The position numbers and the translations under genes were made by a program. From Humulus lupulus (taxonomy: Eukaryota > Streptophyta > Magnoliopsida > Rosales > Cannabaceae), in the NCBI RefSeq assembly GCF_963169125.1, contig NC_084795.1, forward strand, positions 139,551,701 to 139,615,700: a DNA stretch of 64,000 nt, in the 5' to 3' direction. Of this stretch, positions 9,684 to 19,741 are shown piece after piece. Below the pieces are notes generated by a model, which had not been told where the DNA came from, made no database searches, and worked only from the letters and a program-made list of their open reading frames with translations. Positions within the stretch are counted from its first letter, which is position 1. The number at the start of each line of letters is the position of its first letter.

Positions 9684-10853
9684 TTATCTCACCAGCTTCC
9701 TTGCTTTGTTCCTATCGATGGGCACTACTCCTTGGTTGAGATAGTTAATAATAAGGGTCATCCATGTATCTCCTAACTCAACATATCGTGCCTCCTGCTC
9801 GGTTAGTCTTCTTTTCGCCAAGTATTTGACAAGAACAACATTTAAGGTGTCTACGTCTTTGGCACTGGCAAGCTTGGCTAAGGCATCGACATTGGTGTTC
9901 TGCTCTCTTGGGACTTGTATAATTGAGTATTTCTTGAACTGTGCCAACAAGTCCTTCACCGTGTTCAGGTACTGCACCATCCTAAGTCCCTTGGCTTGAT
10001 ACTCCCCCAGTACTTGGTACACCACTAGCTGGAAATCGCTGAGTATCTCCAGGGACTGTGCATGTACATCCCGAGACAAGCGTACTCCATCTAATAATGC
10101 CTCGTACTCAGCCTCATTGTTTGAAGTGTTGAATCCAAATCTGAGAGCGCAATGGATTCGATGATTCACCAGAGTGATCAGTATGATTCCTGCGCCTAAG
10201 TTATGTTCATTGGATGCTCCATCAACATATAGCTTCCATACAGGAGTATCTCCTTCCTTCTCAGTATCTCCATTCTCTGATTGGTAGGAAGGGTCTTCAA
10301 GGTTGGTGCCTTCAACTGTGAAGTCTGCCAATGCTTGTCCTTTTATCACCGTCCTCGAATGATAAGTGATATCAAACTGTCCCAGTTCCACTGCCCACTT
10401 GAATAATCGTCCCGAGGCCTCTGGTTTCTTAAGAACCTGCCTAAGCGGTTGATCGGTCAGGACTCGGATCGAGTGAGCTTGGAAATATGGACGCAACTTT
10501 CGAGAGGTGATTTCTAAACAGTAGGCTAGTTTTTCAAGAGGGGGATACTTAGACTCTGCACATACTAGCCTTTTACTGATATAGTATAAAAAGGGTGTTG
10601 TACCTTGTTCTCTTCCCTCTATCAAAGCAACACTGATTGCCAAATAGAAGAATAGTACTTCACCATATATTGGCTTTGCTAGGATGGGAGGTTGGGCAAG
10701 GTGTTCCTTCAGTGCTTGGAAAGCCTCCTTACACTCCTCGGTCCATTGGATCTTCTTGCTGCCCCTCAGTAAGTTAAAGAAAGGGACACACTTGTCAGTA
10801 GACTTTGATATGAACCTACTGAGGGCAGCTACTCTCCCGATTAAGCTTTTCAC
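9684..10853 (-). CDS. RT thumb/RNase H plus second (archaeal-type) RNase H of Tat element A
   Basis: The longest uninterrupted frame in the window (389 codons). Residues 1-170 are the RT connection and the original RNase H (FFNLLRGSKKIQW, LTDQPLRQVL, WAVELGQFDITY). Residues about 205-330 are a second RNase H with catalytic positions in LYVDGAS (Asp), NNEAEYEALL (Glu), LSDFQLVV (Asp) and NVDALAKLAS (Asp). The double RNase H is a known mark of the Tat lineage. The tail WMTLIINYL leads to integrase. It is a segment of a once continuous polyprotein, broken from RT by one stop at 10854-10856, so it is unlikely to be translated independently. In the first RNase H the expected Asp-containing start of the domain (LYLAVS-type) reads FYLAISVALI, weakly conserved. 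Confidence 0.88.
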   Translation of the reverse strand: MKSLIGRVAALSRFISKSTDKCVPFFNLLRGSKKIQWTEECKEAFQALKEHLAQPPILAKPIYGEVLFFYLAISVALIEGREQGTTPFLYYISKRLVCAESKYPPLEKLAYCLEITSRKLRPYFQAHSIRVLTDQPLRQVLKKPEASGRLFKWAVELGQFDITYHSRTVIKGQALADFTVEGTNLEDPSYQSENGDTEKEGDTPVWKLYVDGASNEHNLGAGIILITLVNHRIHCALRFGFNTSNNEAEYEALLDGVRLSRDVHAQSLEILSDFQLVVYQVLGEYQAKGLRMVQYLNTVKDLLAQFKKYSIIQVPREQNTNVDALAKLASAKDVDTLNVVLVKYLAKRRLTEQEARYVELGDTWMTLIINYLNQGVVPIDRNKARKLVR

Positions 10854-10856
10854 TTC

Positions 10857-11768
10857 TTAGATTGTGGTAGGTGACTTCATGTCGATCAATGGTTTGATCT
10901 TCTCGGGGTTAGCCTGAACTCCATGTGAATTGACTATGTATCCGAGAAACTTACTAGAACCAAATCCAATTGAGCACTTTATAGGGTTTAGCTTCATGCT
11001 ATACTTTCTAAGTATTGCAAAGCATTCCTCCAAGTCTTGAACATGCCTTCCATATTCTTTGGACTTGACCAATATTTCATTGACGTATACCTCCATATTT
11101 TTTCCAATCAAGTCTCAGAACATGCCATTCACTAAACGCTGGTAGGTGGTTCCTGCGTTCTTCAAGACGAATGTCATCACCTTATAACAGTACAATCCCT
11201 TGTCTGTCCGGAAGCTGGTATGTTCCTCATCGAGAGGGTGCATACTTATTTGATTATACTTAGAATACACATCCATGAATGAGAGTATTTCATGTCCCGC
11301 TGTTGCATCGACCAATTGGTCTATTATGGGTAGTGGGAAGCAGTCTTTGGGGCAGGCCTTGTTCATATATGTGAAGTCCATGCATGTTCTCCACATTTCA
11401 TTTGGTTTTGTGACCAACACGGGGTTTGATACCCAATTAGGGTAGTAGGCCTCCCTTATAAAACCGTTTTCCTTGAGCCGCTCGACCTCCTCCTTCAGGG
11501 CTTGAGATCAGTCTTTGATAAGCACTCTCCTATTTTGTTACACTGGTGGGTAGTTCTTGTCTATATTGAGGACATGACTTAATACGGATGGAGAAATTCC
11601 AGCCATGTCCTTATGTGACCAGGAAAATACGTCCTGGTGTTTCTTCAAGAATTCCACCAATCGTGCTTTAATTTCCACCTTTAACTCCTTCCCGACTTTG
11701 ATTACTCTAGTCGAGTCCTCCTCATCTAGTAGGATTTTGTCAAGATCTTTGACTGGTCCTATCCCCAT
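10857..11768 (-). pseudogene. Reverse transcriptase of Tat element A, catalytic site lost
   Basis: Three frames separated by stops. 11768-11538 is the protease-RT linker (QDVFSWSHKDMAGISP). 11420-11115 holds the RT fingers and palm (KPNEMWRTCMDFTYMNKACPK, LPIIDQLVDATAGHE, LSFMDVYSKYNQI). 11111-10857 holds the rest of the palm. The active-site box, normally Y-V-D-D, reads YVNEILVKS: both catalytic aspartates are replaced (Asp to Asn and Asp to Glu), which should abolish polymerisation. A TGA precedes MIGKNMEVYV at about 11112. The linker-to-RT gap 11421-11537 contains an additional stop. Confidence 0.9.
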
Positions 11769-11822
11769 GACATCATCCCCAAAGCAAGGATCGATGTCGT
11801 TTCCCTCGCTTTGGGAAACTTG

Positions 11823-12605
11823 CTATAACAACAAATCATCGTTAAAAGGAGCCCCCGACTCCAGTAGAATGTTTCTTTCAATGTCAACTTCCATGTTAAC
11901 AATCTCATCGGTTCCTTCACTCTTTTCGTAGCAGGTTACTTTCATGTTGTTTACAGATGGTCCTTTATTTGCCTTGATCACTGATGCATTATAGCATTCT
12001 CGTGCTTCCCTTTGGTTACCCTGTACGCATCCTTGCCCTGCGCTGGTGGGGAACTTCAAAGATAGATTCTAGATAGATACTGCTGAGTGTAATGCCATTA
12101 GGAGGGGTCTCCCGAGTACTACATTGTAAGCCAGCGAGCAATCTACCACCAAGAACTCTGTCATTACAGTCTCGTGCCCGGGGGCATCCCCCACTGTGAC
12201 CGGTAGTTTGATAGTTCCTGCTGGTGCTAGGCATTCTCTTGTGAACACATATATCACATGGGAACACGGTGTCAGGTCCTTGACTGTGAGCTTCATCTTC
12301 TCGAGGGATGATTTGTAAATGATATCTATCGAGCTTCCTGTCTCCACCAAGCATCTCTTCACTCGGGCATTGGTGATTTGAATGGTAAGGACTAGAGGGT
12401 CATTGTGGGGGTACCTCACGTGTCTGACATCATCCTCTGTAAAAGTGAGTGTTTCACTTTCATACTTTGGATTTTTTGGAGACCGCTCCTCGACCGCCAT
12501 ACACTGGGAAGATTGCCCTACCTCATGCTTGAGGGTCCATGCATATCGCTCATGAGCATTGTTACTGTTGCCTGCTATCTGGGGCCCTCCACATATGGTA
12601 TCCAT
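11823..12605 (-). pseudogene. Aspartic protease of Tat element A, active-site Asp replaced
   Basis: A 178-codon frame (12605-12069) with FTEDDVRHVRYPHNDPLVLT, then the retroviral-type protease box reading CLVETGSSIDIIY. The family norm is L-V-D-T/N-G-S-S, so the single catalytic Asp of each protomer is Glu here. Downstream YNVVLGRPLL is the conserved flap-distal motif. A stop at 12069 separates a second frame (12059-11823) with the conserved REARECYNAS segment and the start of the RT linker. Upstream, around 12820-12640, are frames homologous to the gag zinc-knuckle-like CHFHNDYGHDKNEC segment. Confidence 0.85.
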
Positions 12606-12639
12606 TGTGAAGTCTACAGCTGCCGGCTCCAGTGGTGGA

Positions 12640-12854
12640 CTCCTCTACCTTCAGAATTCTGGATTCCTGCTTGGGGTCTCAGTCTTGCCTCGGTACCTTG
12701 AGAGTTTTTCTGATCGGAGAAGAAACTCTATCTCATCCTTCAATTGTTTGCACTCATTTTTGTCGTGCCCATAATCATTATGGAAATGACAAAACTTATT
12801 CTTGTCCTTCTTTCCTTCTGAATGAAAGGGTGGTGGCTTTCGGTATGGTACCTC
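12640..12854 (-). pseudogene. Gag-protease linker of Tat element A with zinc-binding C-H-H-C motif
   Basis: On the minus strand, after the gag frame stops at 12855, a shifted frame carries CHFHNDYGHDKNEC followed by KQLKDEIEFLL. The same segment exists in elements B (RFHNVISRNTEDCGQLNNEI), C (FCKFHRDIGHTTDEC) and D (CQLNDEIEKLI), so it is a conserved part of gag. At least one frameshift separates it from both neighbours. Confidence 0.7.
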
Positions 12855-13811
12855 CTAGTGTATTGCCAAGTAAATCTCAGCCCTCGATGTGGTCAGGGTG
12901 GTATAATTGGTGAACCTGGGCTGGTAGAGTTGATGCTTAGCTTGTTTGTCGGTGGGTGCTGACTTAGCTTTCTTTTCTCCACCCTGCTCGGCCCCTGAGG
13001 TATTCCTCTTCTTACCGTTGCCCCCACTGCCACCCTGAGGGTTCGTATCGTTTTTATCTGCCTTGATAGTGGTCGGATGGTTTATGCCTTTTTCTTCCTT
13101 CATGATAGCGTCATCTAGCTTCATGTATTTGTCGGCTCGGTCCAGGAACTCTTGCAAAGTGTTGTTAGGGTTCCTGTGTATACTATCCCACAAGGAACTA
13201 TGATAAATTATTCCTGTCGAGATGGCAACAAACTTCCCTTCATCTCCTATCGTGGCCGCTCGATTTGCCTCTCCCATGAATATTTGAATGTAGTCTTTCA
13301 AAAATTCATCTTTCCCTTGCTTAATGTCATCTAACTGATTGGCATAAACCGGTTGAATCCGCCCGACACTAAAGACTTTGCAGAATTCCTTCCTAAACTG
13401 CTCCCAGGAAGTGATGGATCTAGGTTTGAACTTCCAATACCATTCCTGAGCTGAGTCAGAGAGAGTGGTAGGGAATACCATGCACCTATAATCATGCTCC
13501 ACACCGAGTAATTCCATCTGATCCTCGAACTTCCCAATGTGTCGTACCGGGTCCTCCTTCCCAGTGTATGTAGGAAGTTTCGGGGTCTTGTGTTTCGATG
13601 GTGGTTGGGCAGCTTGGATCTTGGCACTAAAAGGACTCCCACTTCTATGAGCCAGCTCGATATCTGAAGGTTTCTTTGTTAGACCCTGAACAACCATAAC
13701 GAGTGCATCTATTTGAGCATGTACTGCTAGTGGGACCGTTGGTCCAGATGGGAAGGATATCACTGGTACCCCCTCCTGAGCATTGGTCCTCCTGTTGATG
13801 ACCTCCCTCAA
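12855..13811 (-). CDS. Gag capsid region of Tat element A
   Basis: A 318-codon open frame with the retrotransposon gag domain at about residues 65-230. Typical words are PTYTGKEDPVRHIGKFEDQM, WYWKFKPRSITSWEQFRKEF and LDDIKQGKDEFLKDYIQIFM. It is followed by a basic, Gly/Lys-rich stretch near residues 260-300 that may bind nucleic acid. It forms the virus-like particle shell in functional relatives. The frame ends at 12855 and the zinc-binding part follows in another frame, so the protein is truncated. The Met at 13811 is probably internal: homologous gag sequence continues upstream. Confidence 0.88.
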   Translation of the reverse strand: MREVINRRTNAQEGVPVISFPSGPTVPLAVHAQIDALVMVVQGLTKKPSDIELAHRSGSPFSAKIQAAQPPSKHKTPKLPTYTGKEDPVRHIGKFEDQMELLGVEHDYRCMVFPTTLSDSAQEWYWKFKPRSITSWEQFRKEFCKVFSVGRIQPVYANQLDDIKQGKDEFLKDYIQIFMGEANRAATIGDEGKFVAISTGIIYHSSLWDSIHRNPNNTLQEFLDRADKYMKLDDAIMKEEKGINHPTTIKADKNDTNPQGGSGGNGKKRNTSGAEQGGEKKAKSAPTDKQAKHQLYQPRFTNYTTLTTSRAEIYLAIH

Positions 13812-13882
13812 ATCCTGAGGTTGTGCATCTTTCCCTCGAACACAGTACTTGTGTTATTCACTGGTTCTTTTCCCTTGCGAGA

Positions 13883-14690
13883 CTAAGGGTGTAGGGGTGG
13901 TAGGTTCGCCTTGCCCCTGTCGGTGTGACCCTGCCCCCGAGCCTCTCCTCCTATATGACTTTGAGACTTTGAGCGGCCATTTCCATTCCTGTCACACCTT
14001 TTAGATGTTTGACCCTTATCTCCTGCGTTGTTTCGTCGGTCCCCCTGGGAGGAGGCCTTCGGGTTGGTAATACTCCTACTCCGAGATGGAGTGTTATTCT
14101 TCTTAGTCATGGAGGAGGCAGTCTTGGACTGTGCCTCTTCATCCTGTCTCTGGGAAAGTGGTTCTGAGAGTGTCCTTGGGGTCCTACTCCTCCTGGGACT
14201 CTCTATTACTGTTGTCTCACATTCCTGCTGCTTTGGCTTGAGCCTCCCTCACTGCTTGAGCAGCAAATTCAATGTTAGCTCGGGCTAACTGAGTGGCCGC
14301 ATCCAAGGTCACATCGGCCTCCTGGTGCTTCCGTTCAGCCTCTTGCTCCCTCTGGATCATCCTCTGGACCTGCTCATTGATCTCTTGTCGTTGCCGTTCC
14401 ATAGTCGCCCTCTGAAGGGAAATTTCTATAGCAAAGGCCTCTTGCCTCGCCAGAAATTGCGCCATCTCCTCCTGGTGAGCATCCTGTGGATCTTCTGCAT
14501 CAGGTTGATCTCCTACCTCCACCTGAGGTTCGTTAATGGGATCTATGGGATCCTGGGTGGGGGTGATCCTTGGGAGAAGTCTTCTTTGTCTGACTAGGTT
14601 TTGGAGGCATCGTAAAAATGATGAAAATGTGTTTCTGGATTTTGTACTCTCAATGAAAGCACCAAAATGTTGACCTGTGAAATTGGCCAA
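13883..14690 (-). pseudogene. Gag N-terminal region of Tat element A, broken
   Basis: Frames 14690-14217 and 14110-13883. The first contains a long charged coiled-coil-like stretch (EMAQFLARQEAFAIEISLQR, then EEQV-type heptads to AQAKAAGM). Its apparent Met lies within the LTR/primer site, so the true start is more likely the ATG near 14611, in another frame. The second frame is Ser/Arg/Gly-rich and low in complexity. A stop and frameshift separate the pieces. Confidence 0.7.
14647..14664 (-). other. Primer-binding site of Tat element A
   Basis: The minus strand reads TGGTGCTTTCATTGAGAG, three bases after the 5' LTR end. Element C has TGGTGCTTTCGTTGAGAG in the same place and element B a TGA-started variant. 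The tRNA used cannot be named from this sequence alone. Confidence 0.8.
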
Positions 14691-15740
14691 CGGTCGTATG
14701 TACAGTATACGACACCTTTTGAACGAAATAAATGATAGAGTACGATTATCTTAAATAAACACAAATGAATCTTATAGTGGTTCAGCCCTGTTCAGATGAA
14801 CAATAATAACCTAATCCACTTAACTTTTAATATTGAGTCACTCGACAATTACAAGTACAAACTGGTGAGTTCACTTGCCAGTAAGATTTTTCTCCCAAAA
14901 TTCCAAAGAAAGAGATTAGATCCCGAAAAGAGAGTCCCAAAAAAAGTCCCTTTAAATGAAGCCCTGGGTCCCTTATTTAAAGTACCCAGGGGCTGTAACA
15001 TGACCAGTCATATTGGGATCATGGTTTGGCACACGATTATCAGGTAGTGGAGATACGTGTCCACCTCCCCATGATCATGAGATCATGGGTCTTCTTGTTA
15101 TTTCTTTAGATCGTGGTAGACAATGCACGATTGAAACTTCTAGGAAAATGTTAAGTCTTTGTTGGTATGTGAGACTTAGGTGCTAGGCTCGATGACCTGA
15201 GCTTGGGTTCTAGGCTTGTGACCTTCTGGGTGCTGGACCTGTTGATCTCCTGGGTGCTAGACTTGTGACCTTATGGGTGCTAGGCCTGTTGATCTCAGTT
15301 TGAATGAGAGTGAGTATTTCTCAGTGAAGTGTACTTAGGGTTTTGAGCTGACCACCCTATGAAGAATAGGGTGGGCCAACCACCCAAGTGGTTCTTGAGC
15401 ATGTCAGGGCGACCACCCTAGGGGTTGGGGTCAGGCCGACCACCCCTAGGGATCCTTGGGCATACTGGGGCCGACCACCCCTGGGGTAAGGGTCAGGCCG
15501 ACCACTTTCTTGGACACACTTAGGCCGACCACCCCTAGGGTAGAGGTTAGGTCGACCACCCCTAGGGCTCTTAGGCCGACCACCCCTAGGGGGTTTAGGC
15601 TTGGTCGACTTTCCTAGGTCCTGGACCTATCTATTTTGCCCGTCGGTCTTTTCTTAATACTTTGTCGTTTTCCGTGATTAGTGATGTCACGTGTCTCATT
15701 CTCATTCGCCAAGTCATCCTTGTATTTTTGAGGGATAACA
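14668..15740 (-). repeat. 5' LTR of Tat element A, complete
   Basis: A 1073-bp LTR with TGTTGACC...GGATAACA ends on the plus strand. A possible TATA box (TTTAAATAA on the minus strand) lies at 14981-14973. Positions 15180-15300 hold short repeats of GGGTGCTAGRCYTGTTGA type. Positions 15350-15600 hold the GGCCGACCACCCCTAGGG repeats shared with the other LTR. The start is fixed by the adjoining primer site and the end by comparison with 2798. Confidence 0.92.
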
Positions 15741-16751
15741 TGTTCAAGGATTCATGAACTGGAAGGAAGCTCGAATCCATGCTTTTGGATGGCAGCCGAA
15801 ACCCCAACCAAGATAGTGGATCAGCGTGATTTGATTTGGGTCATTGTGGACCAATATTTAAAGTGTGTTCACTTCTATCAGTAAGGACAAGTAACACAGC
15901 TGATCAACATTCATATCTCTATGTGAGAGAGATAGTTCGCTTTCATAGAATCCAAAGTCTATCTTATCAGATGAGGACTCTGTTTTTACTTCCAAGTCTT
16001 GAGGAAGGTTGCAGAAGGCCATGAGTATATAGATGGAATTTAGTACAATTCATTATCCTCAGACTGATGGTAAATCAGAGAGAGTTATCCAGTTATTGGA
16101 AAAGGTACCTTATGAGATAAGGTATGATAGAGAATGTTTATCACCCGTTCATTGGAATGATATGGGTGAGATATTTATTTTTGGATCCTGAGTTAGTTCA
16201 GGGGATCATTGAGATTATTAGAGGTTAGAGCATGGATGCTCACTTCTCAGAGTAAATGGAAAAGCTTTGTTGAATTGAAAAGTAAGAACATGGAGTTCCA
16301 AGTAGAACATTGCATCTTCCTTAAAAGTATCACCATGGAAAAAGGATGAGGAGTTAAGGGCAAGTTGAGCCTTACATTGATATGACAGTGTGAATCCTGG
16401 ATAGGACCGGTCAGGTTTCCTTTGGGTTGACCTCAGTTTTGGCACTGTCAGGAGTATACATTGTATTTTATATTTCCATGTTGAGGACATGGTTTGGAAG
16501 GAAACTCATGAGTTGAGTTATGAGAATCTGGAGATTGAGGCTAAATCATCCCCTGAGGAGTAGCCAATCCAGATATGAGAAAGGAAATATAAGGTTCTGA
16601 GGAACAAAATTATACCTTGAGTCAAGGTAAAGTTACAGAGACAGTGAGGTCGAGGGAATGACCTGGGAAACTGGAATCAGTTGTGTGGAATTCTTATTCC
16701 GGGCGGTTAAGATAAATTTCGAGGATGAAATTTTTGTAAGGAGGGGATAGT
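15741..16751 (+). pseudogene. Chromovirus (Tekay/Del-like) integrase core and chromodomain remnant
   Basis: The plus strand carries DLIWVIVDQYLKCVHF, HYPQTDGKSERVIQLLE and further scraps of a Ty3/gypsy integrase core, then a C-terminal part around FYISMLRTW. Near 16560-16690 is a degraded chromodomain-like segment (EYKVLRNKI, MTWETG). The end GAATTTCGAGGATGAAATTTTTGTAAGGAGGGGATAG is the usual 3' internal end and polypurine tract of Tekay-type elements, directly before the 3' LTR. Many stops and frameshifts make it a relic. Its 5' part should lie on the other side of Tat element A. Confidence 0.8.
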
Positions 16752-17696
16752 TGTAATGCCCCAAAATCCCTGCTAAGGTTTAGGACCTTGATTAGGAGGC
16801 CAGGAGGGCCATAATTGATTTATTATGTTATTAAATGATTATATGCATGTTTATGTGAATTATATTATAATATGATGATAAATGCATGCATATGGGTCTA
16901 TTCTTAAATATAAGGGCATTTTGGTAATTTGGCCTGTTGAGGGCGTAATTGTGTATTTTCATGCATGTGGGTGAATTATGAATAATACCACATTATATGT
17001 GGATTAGTTTGAGCCATTCATCATGAGACGATCTTTGAATATAAGTTATCGGTCTGGTCATAACGGGGTTAGTTTTGGGGCTCGGGGTGAGTCTCGGGGT
17101 AATTTGAGGATTAGTTCATTATCGGGAATTAAAGGATAATGGGAATTGGAGGGTGTTAATTATGATTAACAAGATAGGCGGGAAAGGTCGATTTTACCCT
17201 TGGGGGCTGTTAAGGAAAGAAGATAAGCCTAGGGGCATTTTGGTCTTTTGACCTAAAGGATATATATAACCTTAAGTGGCTGTAGAAGCTTAAGAAAAAC
17301 AGAGCGTCTCCTTTCCTCTCTCTCCCTGATTATCTCCTTCTCCTCTATTTGAATTTTTGAAGCTCAAGTTGAGGGTTCAAGCTTGGGAATTGAGGCTTAA
17401 GGGTTTAAGCTTGTTTTCAGCCATTGAAGAGGATTCAATTCAAGTTTAAGGTAAGATTTTAGTTCACCTTACTCTGTTTTTGGTGTTAGTTTTGAGGTCG
17501 GAGTTTTGATCATAGGAATGGGAATTTGATGAGGTTTTGATTGGGTTAAGGCTTAGGTTTTGTTGGTTATATGATGGACAAGTTGTGGTAATAGTTCGGA
17601 ACCTTGATTTGTGGAATTGGAAGTGTTTTAGTAGGTTTTTAAATTGAGGTCGAAGAGGAAAAACAGGGGTTTTTGGCTGGGTTTCAGGTGGGGCCG
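16752..17696 (+). repeat. 3' LTR of the chromovirus, first part
   Basis: Starts TGTAATGCCCCAAAATCC right after the polypurine tract. It includes the words shared by all LTRs of this family in the window (CTTGATTAG...GGAGGGCATAA, CCTTGGGG...ACCTAAAGG, a CT-rich 5' leader). A TATA-like TATATATAA lies near 17262. It is cut at 17696 by the insertion of the 8970-bp element, whose TSD GGCCG occupies 17692-17696 here. Confidence 0.9.
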
Positions 17697-19726
17697 TGTA
17701 ACGCCCTACTTCCTTAGAGCCGTTACTAAGTGAGTTTTAAGACAAAACAGTGTGCAATGAACTCGCTAACCGAGGTTTTGAAACGAAAGTGTGACTAATT
17801 AAAAGTTAGGGCTGTAATCTTTGAAAATGCGACGTTTCATTAAAAAGCTTATAGTATTAAACACTTGGGATCCCAAAATAAGGTTTGAAAACTATTTACA
17901 TATTGAAATAAGTTTACAGTTGATTAATCATAAAAATCATAGATTATTACAGCCATTTTCGAATAAACCCCCAACCAAAGCAGTCGGGCAGGCCAAACAT
18001 GTACGCGTCGCTTCACGCTCTCCGTACTCATGGTTGGTTGACTCATCCTTTGCCCTTACCTGCAACACGGAGCACCCGTGAGCCGAAGCCCAGCAAGAAA
18101 ACTCAAGCATTTCATAACATATGCAAAATATACAGTTAATCATATAAGATAATCCACAGATAAACAAGTCAACCATTAGACTAAGCAAACACGGCCATGC
18201 CGCCCCCGAAGCCTTACCGAAGCCTGGGGTCTCGGTCCTCACCGCAAGGATCTCACACATATCCTCTGGGTCCCGGGCCCCGCCCTGACCATAAGCATCC
18301 CATGTGCTTAGTGTTACTTCCGGCTCCGCTGCCGTACCCGGCCTATGCCGCACTCGGCCCTTGCCGTTCATTTCATTATAAGCATATATAACATAAATCA
18401 AGCAACATTCAAACAAATGCCAATTTATTTAAATCTGCACCCTAACATGTAATGCAATATAGGGCCATGCCCGACAATCATCTCATCATGCAACATGCAA
18501 TATAGGGCCATGCTCGGCAATCACACTATGGGCCCACGCCCTATCCTACGGGTGTTATAGTTTTCTTACCTGTATTCCGAGCCTCCTGATGCACTAAAGC
18601 CGCGAGCACGGTCCTCTAGCACGAGCCTCACCAACAACCTAGTCACAACACACAAGAAACATCCCTCAATACTAATCAACCCAAAACCACTTCCTGGGAC
18701 CAATTCCGCACTCTCGGGACCTCTAAAACCTTAAAACAACACCCCGGAGACATCCCCCGAACCCCCGGAGCAAAGGCCTAAAATTGCCAAAAATGTCAAC
18801 CTGAAATTGGCCTTGTGCCGCGGCACCCATCAGTCAGGGGCTCCCTCGCCGCGGCACGAAAAACCTGTGTCGCGGCACGCCTTCCCAGACCCAGAATTCT
18901 GGGTTTTCTCTTGCGTTTTCTCCGAGCTAAAACCTTCCCAAATCATACCAAACCAATACCCAAACCCCAAAACTCAAATCCAAACTTCATATAGACCATA
19001 CATCAACCCATAAACATCATAACCCAACTCAATAACACAATCACACTCAAAATCACCCATTTGATTTCAACTTTCAGAAAACTCAAACCCAAAGGTCAAA
19101 AACACAACCCAAGCTCTAGATTTTACAAATCAAAACAGAAATCAAAACTTAGATGTGAATAAAAACCTTACCTCAAATGGAGAACCCACACAAAGTCCTT
19201 TCATTTCTATTTCATATCTACCATTTTCAATCTAGAACTTGTTACTCTCAGCAGTAACTAATGGTTACCCAGGTTACTCAATCACCAATAACCATACCCG
19301 CTAAATCTCAATCTTAACCATAAAATTCCCAAAGTACCCCTAGGCTCCTCCCGAGCCGGGTATAGAAATCCCGTTGTGACTCTTAAGTTAATTTGCTCTC
19401 TAGGACCGTCTCGGCACGTGCATCACAACAATAACACCACACTCGCGTGGTACAAATCACGGATTACAATTATCACATATATGCCCTCAGCGGGCTAAAA
19501 TTACCAATTTACCCCTATCATGCAAACGGGGTCCACATGCATAATTATTTCACCTAACATGCATACTAACCACGTAGTCATGCATCTCAATGTTCAATTA
19601 GTTATATAACATGCTTTAAATCATAACCATGCATTAAACTCATAAAATCACACATAAATTCCATTATGCCCTCCAGACACACTAATCAAGGCCCTTAAGC
19701 CTTATTAGCGATTTTGGGTCGTTACA
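17697..19726 (-). repeat. 3' LTR of the 8970-bp element
   Basis: TGTAACGCCCTACTTCC...GGTCGTTACA on the plus strand, 2030 bp. It is almost identical to 24642-26666. It carries a GC-rich module with three copies of a CGCGGCAC word (18818-18880). Short open frames inside it (for example 17821-18081) are repeated in the other LTR and have no other support as genes. Confidence 0.95.
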
Positions 19727-19741
19727 ACTATCCCCTCCTCA
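19727..19741 (-). other. Polypurine tract of the 8970-bp element
   Basis: The minus strand reads ATGAGGAGGGGATAGT directly before the 3' LTR. The adjoining TTTCGAGGACGAAATTTTT matches the 3' internal end of the chromovirus at 16710-16735, linking the two elements. Confidence 0.88.

Larger units (their letters stand above)
2371..15740 (-). mobile_element. Tat element A: Ty3/gypsy LTR retrotransposon, minus strand, nearly complete but decayed
   Basis: In minus-strand order: 5' LTR (15740-14668), primer site, gag, protease, RT, tandem RNase H domains, integrase, a tandem-repeat block, an antisense gene on the opposite strand, a polypurine tract and a 3' LTR interrupted by a copia element. The two RNase H domains and the antisense gene between integrase and 3' LTR are hallmarks of the plant Tat lineage. 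Several frames are broken, and both protease and RT have lost catalytic aspartates, so it cannot move by itself. Its right flank is chromovirus pol sequence, so it sits inside that older element; the expected TSD copy is TGTTC at 15741-15745, with the left copy outside the window. Confidence 0.9.

Noticed and set aside
17821..18081. An 86-codon frame that recurs almost unchanged at 24766-25026, with other paired frames (18197-18391 and 25137-25331, 18807-19013 and 25747-25953)
   Set aside because: Both copies lie in the two LTRs of one young element, so identity reflects recent duplication, not coding constraint; no domain is recognisable.
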